Source of the DNA: Haliotis asinina
Lineage: Eukaryota > Mollusca > Gastropoda > Lepetellida > Haliotidae
Direction of reading: 5' to 3'
Length of the DNA: 64,000 bases
NCBI RefSeq assembly: GCF_037392515.1
Contig: NC_090288.1
Location: 8,611,501-8,675,500 of the forward strand
Position 1 is the first letter of the stretch. Each line of letters starts with the position of its first letter. Shown piece by piece: positions 1 to 12,155 of the stretch. A program made the position numbers and the translations under genes. The notes beneath the pieces were generated by a model. That model saw only the letters and a program-made list of their open reading frames with translations. It had not been told where the DNA came from and did not search any database.

Positions 1-150
1 TCATTCAATAGATCCGAGCCATCATGTCACAAATCGTCCCTCGGGAATGGTACACAATACCATACTAAACACTAAATGGGTGCTTTAAAATACTAACATG
101 TCCATGTCTGTCTGAGATAACTGTGATTTATCTGCACCACTAAGTTTTCG

Positions 151-409
151 TAGCGTTACAACATTCGTAAGCCTATGATAACGTATAGAGTTACGACATT
201 CGTAAGCCTGTGATAACGTATAGAGTTACGACATTCGTAAGCCTATGATAACGTATAGAGTTACGACATTCGTAAGCCTATGATAACGTATAGAGTTACG
301 ACATTCGTAAGCCTATGATAACTTATAGAGTTACGACATTCGTAAGCCTATGATAACTTATAGAGTTACGACATTCGTAAGCCTATGATAACTTATAGAG
401 TTACGACAG
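151..409. repeat. 35-bp tandem repeat, about 7 copies
   Basis: The phrase cgtaagcctatgataac recurs at 166, 201, 236, 271, 306, 341 and 376, exactly 35 bp apart and nearly identical, with only G/T changes such as acgtatag versus acttatag. There are no unique spacers, so it is a minisatellite. It ends about 400 bp before the start codon of the first lectin gene. Confidence 0.95.
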
Positions 410-804
410 GTCTAAATATGCCACTCAAAGAAGAAATGTTTCACCCCAAATTTCACATAGAGATATTTTTATGACCACTTATATGACATATCCCAGGTTG
501 CATCTGTTTATAGTTCATCTTCTGACGGTGGTCTTTGTCATCACGTATGGTATTCTGTTGCCTTGACGCTCGGTGAAGAATCACAATATAAAAAATAAAA
601 ATTAACATCTAAAACACAAACAAAACTTCGAAAGTGCTTACTTGACAATATTTGCTACCAGGTAAATGTACACAGTATCCGTTTAGAGCAAAACATTTCA
701 ATAGATAACCATCTAAATTTGAATAAAATCAATACACGACTCAGTATATTTAGTCTGATCTGGTCTCCAAAGCACTCAGATTTGAGTAGTAGCATACGAG
801 TACA
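410..804 (+). promoter_or_regulatory. 5' flank of lectin copy 1, partly conserved with copy 2
   Basis: No gene is seen here. The last 60 bp or so before the start codon (agtctgatctggtctccaaa followed by a cactcagattt-like stretch) match the flank of lectin copy 2 read on the minus strand from about 15875 to 15818. The proximal promoter/5' UTR was therefore inside the duplicated unit. No convincing TATA box is placed; the AT-rich run near 745-752 is the only candidate. Confidence 0.4.
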
Positions 805-3019
805 ATGAAGACGTTAACGATATTGATGATCCTTTCAATGGCGACCTACACCTCAACTCACATTAGATCTGTATGGGGTACTAAAAGCATGGCAGACATT
901 TTGATCAACAAAAACATTTTGACTGAAGTTTCAAATGCTCTTACGGACACCCAATGCGTTGTTCTTTGTCTCCAGAATGAGGCGTGTGTGTCTGTGTTCC
1001 ACAGACGGCAACGCCGACGGTGTCAGCTCCATGACGTGCTGTTTCTGTCGCCGCAGGACGGAGAAGAAGAGGCGGGTACAGTCTACTACAGCGTCAGAAC
1101 GGGTGAGCATATATATGGTGTTTTACGCAGGATAAACAGAAATGCAAAACCTACGTTATGATTCCAGCGTTTAAGCAATGATGTTGTGATTGTTTTAGTC
1201 TTGTGGTTAAGCAGTCTTTATTTTCTCATTTAACAATATTCCAGCAACATATTTTATATTTGGAATTACGTGTTCTTAGTAAAGTACAAATTCCAGTCCG
1301 TTTTCGCTTGAGTCGCATGCGGGTTTCGAACCCGCACCCAATCAGGGACCCAATCGCCAGCGCACAAAGTCAGCTGCCTAACCCGCTCCGCTTCCACAAA
1401 ATTGAAGTTGGACAACTGGTAGTCTACACTTTCGAAATGGCATTGTGCAATCATACTAATGATAATCCAGCAAGATAGCCCAAGAAAGGGCCTGTACACT
1501 GTAGCCACGTAGGGAACAAACGTTTTAACCGTTACTTTACACCACTGCCTGTGTTTACATTCAGGCATGAGTATGACTGTATGCCGCTTTTAGCAATATT
1601 CCTGCAATGTCACGGCAACGGACACCAGAAATGGGTTATCACATTGAATCCATGTGGGTTGTCGGACCAGCGGGTTAACCACTTTGCTTATCCCATCGCT
1701 CCTGTACATTTATTTATTCATTCATTCATTCATTCACTCATTCATTCGAACAGGCATCCGATAGATCCACCATGCACCTATCCTATAGGTCCGTCATAAA
1801 AGGTCCGCAGTTTGGGTATGCGAAATGGATGTTTCAGGTTCTGTACATACTGACTTGTTCTTGACCACCCCAGGTGACTGTCCGTCCGGCTACGTCCACA
1901 ACCGCCTCCTCAACTTCTGCTACCAGCTTCATACTGACCAGAAGAAGTACAATGTCAGTGTTGCTGACTGCAGGTCAAGAGGCGAATATCTGGCTGTCAT
2001 TGACAGTGAAGAGAAGCAGAACCACGTGACCAAGCAGATCCAGTCTTCGTCAGGTCTGTACACACATTGAAAACGTTTACTTAAACGTTACTATTAGGTT
2101 ACTTTCAACTTTTAGGGTACATCAACTAGTGCAATGGGTTTCACGCGAACCTGCAAAACATAGTCATCAAATAGATAAACGGAGCGGAGATGGATTTCTG
2201 GTGGTAACCATCCAAAACACCCCAAAGGCAAATCAATATCTCCCCAACAAACACGAAAATACATTGTACAAGCAGAGATTGAGAACGAGGTCAGAATTAT
2301 GTACCCTTGCGATGAATGATGATTTGTCAACTGGTTGATTAGAATTCATGTTGTTTAAGATTGTTTTTACCCGACCTATTAATATCTAAGTTCCTCGTTA
2401 TTCCGTCCGTGCGAATTTTGTACAGCTAATCATTTGAGGTTCTTGACAGACATTCAGAAGTCGGTATTCTAATATGCGATAACATTTTGTCGTATAGCTA
2501 ATCATTTGAAGAAAACCTTTTTAGTATAAAGGTGAAGTGCAAAGAAGCTTTTGATTATGATAGTTTACATGGGGTGCATATCTGAAGTACCCGTATCGAC
2601 AAAGACCCCTTCAGCGTAAGAACCCCATGGCTACTTCGGGCTAAGTTGCGATGGGGTTGGGGGCACTTTCAACATTACAAAAGAGTGTTATATCAATACT
2701 GCCCCGTACCCCCCTGGTCTAACTACGGCCTTGGATGTACGTAATAATAATGATGCATTATTATTTTTCAGACACAAACGTTTCCAGTTATTTCATCGAT
2801 GGATCGGATGCAGCTGAGGAAGGGCAGTGGGTGTTTCATGATGGCCGGAAACTGACCTACAAAGCTTGGGCTCCGGGATACCCCTTACATGGCACAGGCA
2901 GAAACTACATTGTCTCAATCAAAAGCGACAACTTTCGATGGCATAATTCGAAAGTGGCGAAGCATGACAAATATTACATATGTGAAAAGAATATGCTGAA
3001 TCCACTTCCTATTGAATAG
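805..3019 (+). CDS. Perlucin-like secreted C-type lectin, copy 1
   Basis: Three exons, 805..1102, 1874..2053 and 2772..3019, joined by GT-AG introns in phase 1, give 241 aa. Residues 1 to about 18 (MKTLTILMILSMATYTST) look like a signal peptide. Residues about 35-97 form an apple/PAN-like Cys-containing module (QCVVLCLQNEACVSVF, then RRRCQLHD). The C-type lectin fold follows: GDCPSGYVH, NFCYQLH, ADCRSRGEYLAVID from exon 2, then YFIDGSDAAEEGQWVFHDG, WAPGYP and the closing YYICE from exon 3. Cysteines for the N-terminal and long disulfides are present, but the inner pair near the calcium loop is absent. EPN/QPD is replaced by PGYPLHG, and WND by RWHN, so calcium-dependent sugar binding is doubtful. 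Likely an extracellular recognition or shell-matrix type protein; its ligand cannot be read from sequence. No AATAAA lies close after the stop. Confidence 0.88.
1250..1400 (-). mobile_element. Family T SINE (tRNA-Leu-like head), intron 1 of lectin copy 1
   Basis: Read on the minus strand it has an A-box-like start (agcgggttaggcagctgact), a B box (gggttcgaaacccgc) and a body ending tactttactaagaa then a tttgggattac-like tail. Family T copies also occur at 15232, 29036 (tail only), 35392, 38862 and 49552. This copy is orthologous by position to the one at 15232, so it predates the inverted duplication. Confidence 0.8.
1563..1705 (+). mobile_element. Family B SINE, intron 1 of lectin copy 1
   Basis: Family B on this strand reads gagtatgactgtatgccgct, agcaatattcctgcaatgtc, ggacaccagaaatgggttat, then a tRNA-like head in reverse. 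Read on the other strand it is a tRNA-headed SINE (GGTTAAAGCGTTC, GGGTTCGATTCCC) whose 3' tail, GCTGGAATATTGCT plus GCGGCGTAAAAC plus CTCA repeats, is shared with family A. The same insertion is seen in the mirror arm at about 13895-13975. A short ATTC tetranucleotide run (1711-1747) follows. Confidence 0.75.
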
Positions 3020-5827
3020 TTGGATGTAATATATCTCAAAATGTATCCGTGTAATACAGTCTGGACCTGTAGTTAACGTGACGTATAAACACATGACCTC
3101 TGACCTACACTTAAGCTCCCATGTCTCTAATTATATACTGAACACGGTTAGGTCAGCGCAAAACTTTCCACATCCATAACAAGACTGTCAGTTGTACAAT
3201 TCCGACCATGTGTTTTATGAATCCTGTTTTTTTTCAAACTGTGATGATACCAGATGCTCGTGAAAGGGTGACCGTATTAATCCATTGCATGTATTTTGAA
3301 TATTTGAATATTGATGATCGATGATAGGAGCAAAACGTTCCAAACTGAACGAAATTAAATTTGTAAATATCTTGAAAGCCATAGTAAAGAAACCATATGC
3401 GAATTCACTGGAGCCATACTGGTACACAACCTCGACGTGTATATATAATCTTTCGAGACCACCTCGCGATCATACTGTACGTATTTACATACGCAAAATA
3501 TTTATGAACTGAAGCTTTAAAAATTCACGTGAAATGAAAACAGTTACATAATTTATCGGATATATCTGTCCACACAAACATGAACTGACCTAGACATTTT
3601 CAAAAATGGAAACCAGTCGATGGATTTGATGATGCTCAAGTGGTGTTCTTCCCTACTCTTGTAGGAAGTGTCTGAGGCGTGGTCGATCCGGAACATTCCA
3701 TTGATGTTTTATCCGGTGTAGTTCTGATGATCAGGAAGGTCATTGCAAGACATTGGCGTTAGGTAGCAAGGAAGCGGGCCGTGACACGAGTGCTGCATGT
3801 CAAATCAGCCACTGTACCTACTCGATTCTGATTTTTGTTGGTGACAGTCTGTAAAAATCGTTTCGGTTGCTTAATGACCCATGGAATACTATTTCCTTCT
3901 GCTTTCATTCTGGGCGTTTTGTACTAATGCGCACAAAACTTTCATGTAAGGGAGTGAGCTCCGACTTGCCTAACTGGTTACCAACACCCGCGTGAAATAT
4001 CAAACATGATTTGACAGTAACTGTTGCTTATGTCAGTCCATACCCACTACTGAATATTCAATATGTCAATATTGTTGTTCAAATAAAGTGAATGCACGCA
4101 GACTCTGCTTGTATTTTCATCATCTCGTCCGTTGAAAACAAACATTGAAGTAGTAACGAGTTAATGAACATATTTCCAACTCTTAAATCAAGCACAGCAG
4201 GACAGCTATAAAATGTTATGTACAAGTATGTTCATTTAGTCAATAGCTGGCATGCACGTGCATAATTTCTCATGCTTTTTCATTTTGACATCGCTTGGAT
4301 TGACCCAATTAGTTCCACCAGTTAGTCGTGGGAGTGTGCGGTGTATGAGAATCAGAAGATTTAAAGTAACCAGATGCACATGCATAGATAGAAAACTGTT
4401 TTGGGGCGGGGAGGATCCAACCGTAGTTAACACACAAAATTCACATTTTGAAAACAATCTTCTGTCGTCTTTTTCTTTTGAAAAAGGTAACTCTGTACTT
4501 GCACAGAAAGAGCATGTCACCATAGAGTGTATACTCTTCAAAAAAAAAAAAAAAAAAAAAAAATTCTCACAATAATAATGGATGTTTTGAGGATGCATCA
4601 CCACACTGATTTCACTCAAAGCAAAGCTGTTCGTTCAGTTATCCCCCTTGTTAGGTACTGGGGTAAATTTCAGGTTTACAACTTTCAGTCAGTAGTGTGT
4701 AATTTGACCCTGAAACCCTGACCATGCACAGATGCACAGATGCACAGATGCACAGATGCAAGAAAATTATCGAAAAAAATGGTCTACAGTGAGTTATCGA
4801 CTTTCCTGAAAAACGTCAAGATTCATAATGACGCCCATCAACGTGTAGGAGGCCCCCACGTTGTGCACGTGCTTCCCAGCATTGTGTTTGTGTGTGGTGA
4901 TAACGTGAGATATACACAAGATAAATGTCATTGCAGCGTTTCTTTCTACCAGACTTCAAAGTTCAGGTTCCCCTATATGTTTTCAGAGTATATACCAGAG
5001 CACCATATGAGATATATATATGGCACTGACGAAAATTTAGACAATTTACACTGAATGCAGCTATCGTTCAGGTGCATAAAAACAATACTTTACATCGTAA
5101 TCTTGGTCTAATCACTATCCAGTTTCACATCGAGTCTCCGATTCGTCAATTTTTCACTTGATAATGCCGGCTATAAGTCATCACGAATGTTTTTTGTTTA
5201 TCACTTATGGGCATACCATGATTTTAATCGAGATATATGATAGCTACATTCAAACGGACAGCTATCAACAGACCACGGGTCTCCCGTCAGTTTTGTTTTG
5301 ACCTGACTGAAAAATTCATCGGGATTGTTTATCGGTAAATTCATCTATGCAGTTGGGATACGATGACATGTGTCACCCGATTGTTAATTATGACGGAAAA
5401 ATGTCACAAATATTAAATCAAATATTTGAGCATCACAGATCACATCATTTGCATGATAACGTGGTTCATGATACAAGCCATTGGCCTTTCATAGCGATTT
5501 ACAGCCTATACACTTACACCTTGCAACAGAAAATATCAACATTTTACGCAAGATTATATAATCACAGACGCGATAGTGCGTCAAAAAACATTTTATTACA
5601 ACATTAAGAATAAACCATTAAACGAATATTTTCAGAATTTCTACAATGTTCGCATATGACTCTACTGTGTTCATGAGATATACACATTATAAATAATACA
5701 AACGAGGTTCTATACTAAGAAATACACAAGATTGCAATCATTTTTTTTCAGGCGCGTGAAATCTGTTCAATTTCACTACATTTTCTGACACTCAGTGTCC
5801 CTTGACCTGTTGCTATTTTACTTTTCA
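3020..5827. other. Gene-free interval between lectin copy 1 and the STMND1-like gene
   Basis: Positions 3085-3500 are the 3' flank shared with lectin copy 2. A run of 24 A residues lies at 4540-4563, possibly a retroposed tail, though nothing recognisable precedes it. A 9-bp tandem repeat (cagatgcac, four copies) lies at about 4724-4760. The open frames here are short, overlap on both strands and show no family resemblance. An AATAAA at 4082 has no clear gene assigned. Confidence 0.6.
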
Positions 5828-5833
5828 TTTATT
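5828..5833 (-). terminator. Poly(A) signal of the STMND1-like gene
   Basis: TTTATT on the plus strand reads AATAAA on the minus strand, 87 nt after the stop codon of the minus-strand gene at 5920-6530. Spacing is normal for a short 3' UTR. Confidence 0.6.
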
Positions 5834-5919
5834 TTTTTTTCGAGTTAATGTTCCTGATATATTTCCACCACCCACCGTTGTCTACATTCTGACAACAACG
5901 CTCTCCTCAGCCAGTTGAT

Positions 5920-6530
5920 CTACTTCTTGGCTGCGTTCTTCCTCTTTGCCGCCCGCTCTTCCTCAAGCTTCTTCAGTTTCTCCTCCCTCATCTGGAACTG
6001 ATGTTCCGCCCTCATTTGCTTCAGAAACTGGCGACGTTTCTTCTCGTCCTTGACAGCTTTGTGTTTGATTTCTCTGTCCAATTGTTTCCTCTGGACTTGC
6101 TCCACAAACCTGTTTGAAAATGATACGGACTTAGATCAATATAAAGGCCCGAGTAATCATTACACCGAAAACCGTCGTCATACATGTTTTACCTGTCAAA
6201 TCGGAATAGATCTGCCTTCTGTCGCCTCCTCTCGGCTGTGTAGAAGCATCGCACTGGGATTTGCTCCAGACGACGGGGAGTCTTGCCACGGGGAACAACC
6301 CCCTCCACGGTGGGAACAGAGAAGGCCACTCCTCCACTGGACTGACGGTCGGGGACCAAACCCTCATCTCGTAGCTGTTGAAGAATCTCCTCCCCTGACA
6401 GACGGGGTGTGGGCAATGTCACCTGACTCTTGGCGTAGTACAGTTCATGAGGACAGTTTATCGTGTCCGCCAGAGCCTCCTCTGGAGATGTTTGCTTGAA
6501 AGGTATAACCTTGGTCTGTTTGCAGCCCAT
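5920..6530 (-). CDS. Stathmin domain-containing protein 1-like, N-acylated
   Basis: Two exons on the minus strand, 6193..6530 and 5920..6109, joined by a short 83-bp GT-AG intron, give 175 aa. It starts MGCKQTK: Gly2 is a myristoylation candidate and Cys3 a palmitoylation candidate, so plasma-membrane anchoring is expected. Residues about 42-60 (PRLSGEEILQQLRDEGLVP) and 67-92 (VAFSV, then GKTPRRLEQIPV) resemble the middle of vertebrate STMND1. The C-terminal ~60 residues are highly charged and helical (RKQLDREIKHKAVKDEKKRR, LKKLEEERAAKRKNAAKK), as expected for a stathmin-like tubulin-binding helix. Family known: stathmins bind tubulin; function of STMND1 itself is little known. Some caution is needed because charged helices match many proteins. 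It lies alone between the arms of the inverted duplication. Confidence 0.65.
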
Positions 6531-6924
6531 TTTAGACCAAGATATTTAGCATCTATGAAACACACGTCCAGTCTCCACGAATGCCGTCGAGACAATTGCG
6601 TGACGACATAATTACGTGACGTCATACAGAAGTGACGTCTCTGATTCGCCAATCCGTCACTCCGAACACGGTGGGCAATAAAGTAGCTACCAGAAAGGGG
6701 TGGGAAACAGTGATTTTCGTCGGAAGAACCTTTTCATTTTCGATGTAGGATCGTGAGGGTATCATCGGGAAAAGACTTCTTGTAGTGCTTGAATTCAAAG
6801 GTTTATCTGTGGCCTTATGCAACCCAAACTGTATAAAAGATACATTACTCTCTTGATACATACAGGTAGCGTATTCAGTACAACATTACAATTAAGTATA
6901 CTTTAATCGGAAAAATAACCGTTA
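6531..6924. other. Upstream region of the STMND1-like gene
   Basis: Positions 6531-6650 are GC-richer than the surroundings and contain CRE-like TGACGTCA (6617-6624) and TTACGTGACG-type motifs (6603-6630) that could serve the minus-strand gene as promoter. Nothing recognisable lies between 6650 and 6924. Confidence 0.35.
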
Positions 6925-8370
6925 TCAAAACCCTAGCGATTTCAACTCGAGTACATATTTTCTCTGCACTCCCTAACCCACCAAAAACATTCGTCGAAGA
7001 ACTCAATAAAATAATCTACAAATTTAGATGGAATAATAAAAATGATAAGATTAAAAGGTCGAATATCACTAGAACCTACGAGGATGGAGGTCTCAGAATG
7101 GTTGACATTGTGTGTTTCATCAATGCTTTGAAATTGTCATAATTGAAATGCCACTTAAAGAAAGCATCAAGCTTTAAGAACACCTTCCCATAAATCTTTT
7201 ACATTCACTTGGCTCTAATGCTGGCAAGGACAGTCTTTACTGGAGAGATGTTTCATCTGCTAGGAGACTATTTTATAAAAAGCACACCTTTGGCAGTTAG
7301 GACTTTGACCCAATCTTGGTTCAGCCACTTTGGTTAAATCATTTCTCTAAATCATTACACATGATAAAAGATTGGTTTGATTGCTGTATCCATTTTGGAA
7401 TGAAAATGGTCTCAGCTTTGATTAGCTAAATTAGAAGTACAAAACAAGAGGAACCTTCTTAGATTACCATCATTTGTTAAATAACATTCCAGTAAATTGC
7501 AGACAACGTTTTGGTAACTGAACTCTCTCCTTAAATCAATTAAACATTAATAGTGTATACAAAGATGTGATCTCAAATGTTAAAGGTTTAAGGATATTTT
7601 ACGATAAATTGATGGAGAACAACAGTATCTCTAAGGTACTACAATACTGGAATACTGTCTTTAAACATGATATAATTTGAAGAGATGTATTCAAGTATTA
7701 CAAGAAATGTACAAGTGATTGTAAGCTGTTAGACTTCCAATACAGATTTATTTACAGAATATTGATATTTCGATACTGATACATGTAGTTTCTGCAAAAA
7801 TATCTCAGAAGACATATCACATGTACTCTTTTACCGTGATTTACTTAAAAACTTTGGCAAAATATAGAATATATTCTAAATACCCACCTCCAGTTTAATG
7901 TCTCTTTTACAAAATTCACTGTCATGTTTGGAATATATTCAGACAATTAAATACTAAAACATATTATACTTCTAGCCAAAACATTCATTTATTTTTCAAA
8001 TATTAAACACAATGCGCCCTCTTTTGAGATATTTCTTGAGAGATTACTAAAAGACACATGTACAACCGAAAAGTATATAGCCAGGAAAAACAATAAATTA
8101 GATCCCTTTACAAGGATCTGATGTTCTATGCGAGCTATGAAGGGCTCGTATGATATAATATCAATTGATACTTCCAATCTCTTCCCAATGTAATCGCTTT
8201 ACGTACCCTTATAACCTTTATCATATATATCCTCTACAGAAACTGTCGCGGTATTTTATGTATTTATATGCATGTACATGTATATCTATATACTTCAGAG
8301 ATGTGATATATATTGCCTTGCCATATGTAATGTATCTGAGAATTGCAATAGAATAATAAAAAAAAAAAAA
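6925..8370 (+). mobile_element. 5'-truncated LINE (L1/Tx1-like) with 3' UTR and A-rich tail
   Basis: Around 6975-7140 the plus strand encodes NPPKTFVEELNKIIYKFRWN and then GGLRMVDIVCFINALKLS, the typical region just after the reverse transcriptase core of L1/Tx1-type LINEs. Near 7775-7830 it encodes a C-x2-C-x7-H motif (CSFCKNISEDISH). Several stops and frame changes interrupt it, so it is inactive. A non-coding 3' part runs to an A-rich end at about 8353-8370. The 5' half of the ORF, including any endonuclease and RT core, is missing. Confidence 0.75.
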
Positions 8371-8427
8371 TAGATAAAAAAAACAACAACAACAACAACA
8401 AAAAACAAAACAAAAAAAACCCAAAAC
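8353..8427 (+). repeat. A/C-rich low-complexity tract at the LINE 3' end
   Basis: Runs of A interrupted by aacaac and aaaacaaaac triplets follow the LINE without a break. The same composition recurs at 10274-10732, 17452-17512 and 39813-40022. Confidence 0.8.
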
Positions 8428-8430
8428 ATG

Positions 8431-10273
8431 ACGCGCTGTGATTTTGATGGGGAATATCTGTGTGAAACTTGAAACTTATCAAAATCCTGCGGGAGCATCT
8501 GAGGTCTGTTCACCGAGCACATGACAGGGTTGAAAATTTACTATAAGACCATTGACACTCTCGAGGAAATGGGTGAAAATGGACTGTGAATTGATAGCGC
8601 CACGAGAGACGAGAAGTTAGGAATCAGTTATGTCTGGTAGATGTTGCTCTTAAAACATTCAAATTTATCTTAAAATATTTCCAGTTACCTTTCTTATTTC
8701 AGAACTGCCATCTCTCTCTATTTGTACACACACCTTTTGTCCTTTACACAAGGGATTTTTCGAAACTAGTTTGAAATCCAAGTTTGAAATTTGAGAACAT
8801 TTCATAAGCTGGTAAAATGTAATAAAACTGTTTTGCCATAATCTGCCAATCTTGCCACTGAAGGAAGACAATGTCTATACACACCCTTCAAAATATCTTT
8901 GAACGCGTCTTTATTGTTTAGATTTCTGTTAATTGGCCTAAATGTTTTTTCTCATTTTGTGTACTACATAATCACAACGCACCAAAACACGATAAGATCA
9001 GAGATGATCTCACTGTGATAACTTGAAATGAAGGTTTTGGTCCGAGATATTAAAACTGACTGTGTTGTAGAAGAAATCTATGTTCAAACTTTCCCCTTAC
9101 TTCTAAACAATGGAATGTTGCGAACAATGGTCGTTGTTGTCAAACAAGGAACAATAATATTTTGGTACATTCAGCTAACAAGGATTTGAAATGTTAAATG
9201 AAAACACACAGTTATTTACGGACCACTTCTCAAAAGCGAAGGCCAGCACTAATTTTGAAACATAACTGGTTTCATTGCAGTTGGCAGTTCAACGCCACTC
9301 GTTAAAATTCCAGATGACGCTGGCCTAAATCATCGAGTCTGGACCGCACAATCCAGTGACGGATATAATGAGTATCGATCTACATATTTGGGACATGCAT
9401 CAACCAAGTGAGCAAACATGACCACCCGATCCGATTTATCGCCCCTTACAATAAGCATGGATATGGTGCTGGGAAAGAGTTATACGTTAAAAGAATGTTA
9501 AGTGTGTGGCAACCTGTTTTATTTATATCTGGTATAATGGTATTTGAAATACATTCCACACATTGTCTCACTGTTTGTATTTTTGTGTGTGCTGTAAATT
9601 ATAAACATGCCCTTAGTCTCATGATGATCCTGTCAGGACGAAGGGACATTTTTGTGGAGTGTTGGAGATATTGTCAGGAATGTGTTCAGAAGGAACAACG
9701 TACTCCCACGGTGTCATACATTATTTACAAAATTAGGACTATTCTCCCGGCGGTGTCTTATCTCCATCCTCGTTTCTTTCTTGTATAGTAACATGACATG
9801 AATTATTGTATGTGTACCGGCATTAATGATTATCTGATTAGAAACTTTCACCATCAATTCTCAAGGGACAAAGCTTCGTAATTTCGAGCCAGTTGCGAAA
9901 ATGCTATATTGCACGTGTCAGCATTATGTCCAAGAAGACAATTGTTGGTTTTCTGTACTCAGATGGGTTTCATTTATCCTATGTTTTACGTCATGGATTA
10001 TTATTGTGTTATAAATCGTTGACATGACGCCATGTTAAAATTCTCCTCTTACATACATTGAATGCACTGGCAAGAACTTACCAGCTTTCATATAGATTTA
10101 AAAAATTCTACTCGTTCTATCTCCACGTATAGTGTGTACTCTTTATCCATGTAGATAATGCTATGCACTTTAAAATTTACAGATATTTATATTCTTTATT
10201 TTAATCTTACAATGTTAATTTTAATTTTAGTCAGTCTGCAACTTTTTGTCTGTTAGTATAATGGAAGTTTTTA
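8431..10273. other. Gene-free interval with one SINE
   Basis: A diverged family A SINE lies at 9291-9472. Open frames in the stretch run through that SINE or are random. The AT-rich 160 bp before 10274 (tatttatattctttatttta) may be a LINE 3' end leading into the A/C-rich block, but I cannot prove it. Confidence 0.5.
9291..9472 (+). mobile_element. Family A SINE, diverged copy
   Basis: Recognisable phrases are atcgagtctggaccgcacaa, tccagtgacgg, atgagtatcgatctacat, accacccgatcc and acaataagcatgg, in the standard family order. The 3' tail segment at 9291-9320 is degraded. Confidence 0.7.
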
Positions 10274-10732
10274 CCCCCCCTCCCCCCACCAAAAAAACCA
10301 AAAAACAAACCAAAACAAAAACAACAACAAAAAACAACAACAAATAACAAACAACAACCAAACAAAAAAAACCCCAAAACACCCCCCCCCAAAAAAGCAA
10401 CAACAAAAGAGATCCCACAAAATTGAAAGCAAAACAACCCCCCAAAAAACACAAAAATTAAAAAAAATAAATAAAAACCACACACACACAAAAAAACAAA
10501 AACACCCCCCCCCCCCAAACCCCCCCAACCCCAAACACAACAACAACAAAAAACAACAAAAACACAAACAAACAAACTAAAAATAAAAAAACAAAAAACA
10601 AAACAATATATATAAATTAAAAAAATTAAAAAAATAATAAAAAAAGAGAAGAAAAAAACAACAAAAAAAACAACAAAACAAAACAAACAAAAACAAAAAC
10701 AAACAAACAAAAAAAACAAACAACAACAACAG
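10274..10732 (+). repeat. A/C-only low-complexity block, 460 bp
   Basis: Almost no G or T on the plus strand: aaaccaaaac, aacaacaac and C-runs alternate. It makes long but meaningless Phe/Cys/Val-rich open frames on the other strand. It directly precedes the right arm of the inverted duplication. Confidence 0.9.
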
Positions 10733-11687
10733 TTGACAGTTCCTCATTTTTTATTCGTAACGGCGTAATAAAGGTACATCATCAAATCGTTCGACTGGTC
10801 GTTCCATTTTTGATATTTAACTCAACACAGACGTAACATATATGTTTCTGTTCAGACAGATGTTGAACATGTAAATATTATGATCACGGTCGCGAAGGAT
10901 TAAAAATATACAACTTCGAGGCTGTTATGTACCAATATGGATGCAATTAATCTAGATATGGCTTCCTTACCATGGCTTTAAAGATATTTACAAATTGAAT
11001 TTCGTTGATGTTGGAACGGTTTGCTTTTGTCATGATCATTTGTTATTTTAAAAATCAAAATACATGTAAGTGATTAATACGCTCAGTCTTTGACGAACAC
11101 CTGGTGTCTTCGCCTTTCGCTGAAGTAACCATGTTCAGTATATAATTAAAACAGGATTCATAAAACACACGGTCGGAATTGTACAACTGACAGTCTTGTT
11201 ATGGATGTGGAAAGTTTTTCGCTGAACTAACAGTGTTCAGTATATGATTAGAGTCAAGGGAGCTTAAGGGTAGGTCAGAGGTCATATCTTTATACGTCAC
11301 GTTAACTACAGGTCCAGGCTGTATTACACGGATACATTTTGAAATGCATTACAACATCCAACTATTCAATAGGAAGTGGATTCAGCAGTTGTCTTTCACA
11401 CATGTAACATTTGGTACTGCTCGCTTCTGTATCCCGCCATCGAAAGTTTTCATGTCTCCTTGAGACAATGTAGTTTCTGTCTGTACCATTTAAGGGGTAT
11501 CCCGGAGCCCAGGGGTTGTAGGTCAGTTTCCGGCCATCATGAAACACCCACTGGCCGTCCTCAGCTGCATCCGACCCATCGATGTAATAGCTGCAAATGT
11601 TAGTGTCTGAAAAAAAGAACACGCCATTCTTAATAATTAATACAGCATGGTATCATCTATGAGTATATTTTTTACTTCCACTTGAAA

Positions 11688-11935
11688 GAGTGAGTGAGTG
11701 AGTTTAGTTTTACGCAGCACTCACCATATTCCAGCTATATGGCGGCGGTCTTTAAATAATCGAGTCTAGACCAGACAATCCTGTGATCAGCAGCATGAGC
11801 ATCGATCTGCGCAATTGGGAACCGATGACATGTGTCAACCAAGTCAGCGACCCTGACCACCCGATCCCGTTCGTCGCCTCTTACGACAAGCATAGTCGCC
11901 TTTTATGGGTTACTGAAAGCTCAGATCACCACGGG
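11688..11935 (+). mobile_element. Family A SINE, near-complete, intron 2 of lectin copy 2
   Basis: Reference phrases of family A in order: gagtgagtttagttttacgc, gcactcaccatattccagct, atatggcggcggtc, ataatcgagtctagaccaga, caatcctgtgatcag, atgagcatcgatctgcgcaa, ttgggaaccgatgacatgtg, accacccgatcccgttcgtc, acgacaagcatagtcgcc. Read on the opposite strand the element ends in GGAATATTG, GCGTAAAACTAAACTCACTC, the same tail as family B, so both probably use one LINE partner. Not found at the matching place in lectin copy 1, so it postdates the duplication. Confidence 0.85.
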
Positions 11936-12013
11936 AACGAACGTAGAATCTACACATTGTGTACACTTTCATTCCCTTTCTACTGCTAAGCGGTATATCT
12001 ACATGTATATTTG

Positions 12014-12155
12014 TTATTTTTTTAACGCCACACTGTGTGGGGGCACCATGTAAATATTCAGATCTGGTCAAGACAATCCAGTGACCGACGTCATGGACAT
12101 CTACACAATTGGGACACGATGACATGTGCCAAGCCTGATCACCCGATATCGCATG
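12014..12155 (+). mobile_element. Family A SINE, partial
   Basis: Keeps gacaatccagtgaccgacgt, attgggacacgatgacatgt and a damaged cacccgatatcg end. A small piece in the opposite orientation (tctagtccagactcgattat) lies at about 12278-12305. Confidence 0.6.

Larger units (their letters stand above)
745..3515 (+). repeat. Left arm of a large inverted duplication
   Basis: This arm holds lectin copy 1 with its flanks. Similarity to the inverted arm at 10855-15875 is not limited to exons. The intron 1 SINEs at 1250-1400 and 1563-1705, the intron stretch near 1465-1525 (gcctgtacactgtagccacg) and the 3' flank at 3085-3500 (tcagttgtacaattccgacc) all recur in reverse orientation and mirror order. Boundaries are approximate because the ends are diverged. 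Confidence 0.75.

Noticed and set aside
151-409. Regular 35-bp direct repeats that resemble a CRISPR array
   Set aside because: The repeats are contiguous with no unique spacers, in a eukaryotic genome; a plain minisatellite.
4236-4619. Overlapping frames of 107 and 127 aa on opposite strands
   Set aside because: No homology recognised, no splice context, and both run through a 24-A run.
9408-9788. 126-aa frame on the plus strand
   Set aside because: Begins inside a family A SINE and shows no conserved pattern.
10231-10719. 162-aa Phe/Cys/Val-rich frame on the minus strand with apparent membrane segments
   Set aside because: It is the complement of an A/C-only tract; all frames are open there.
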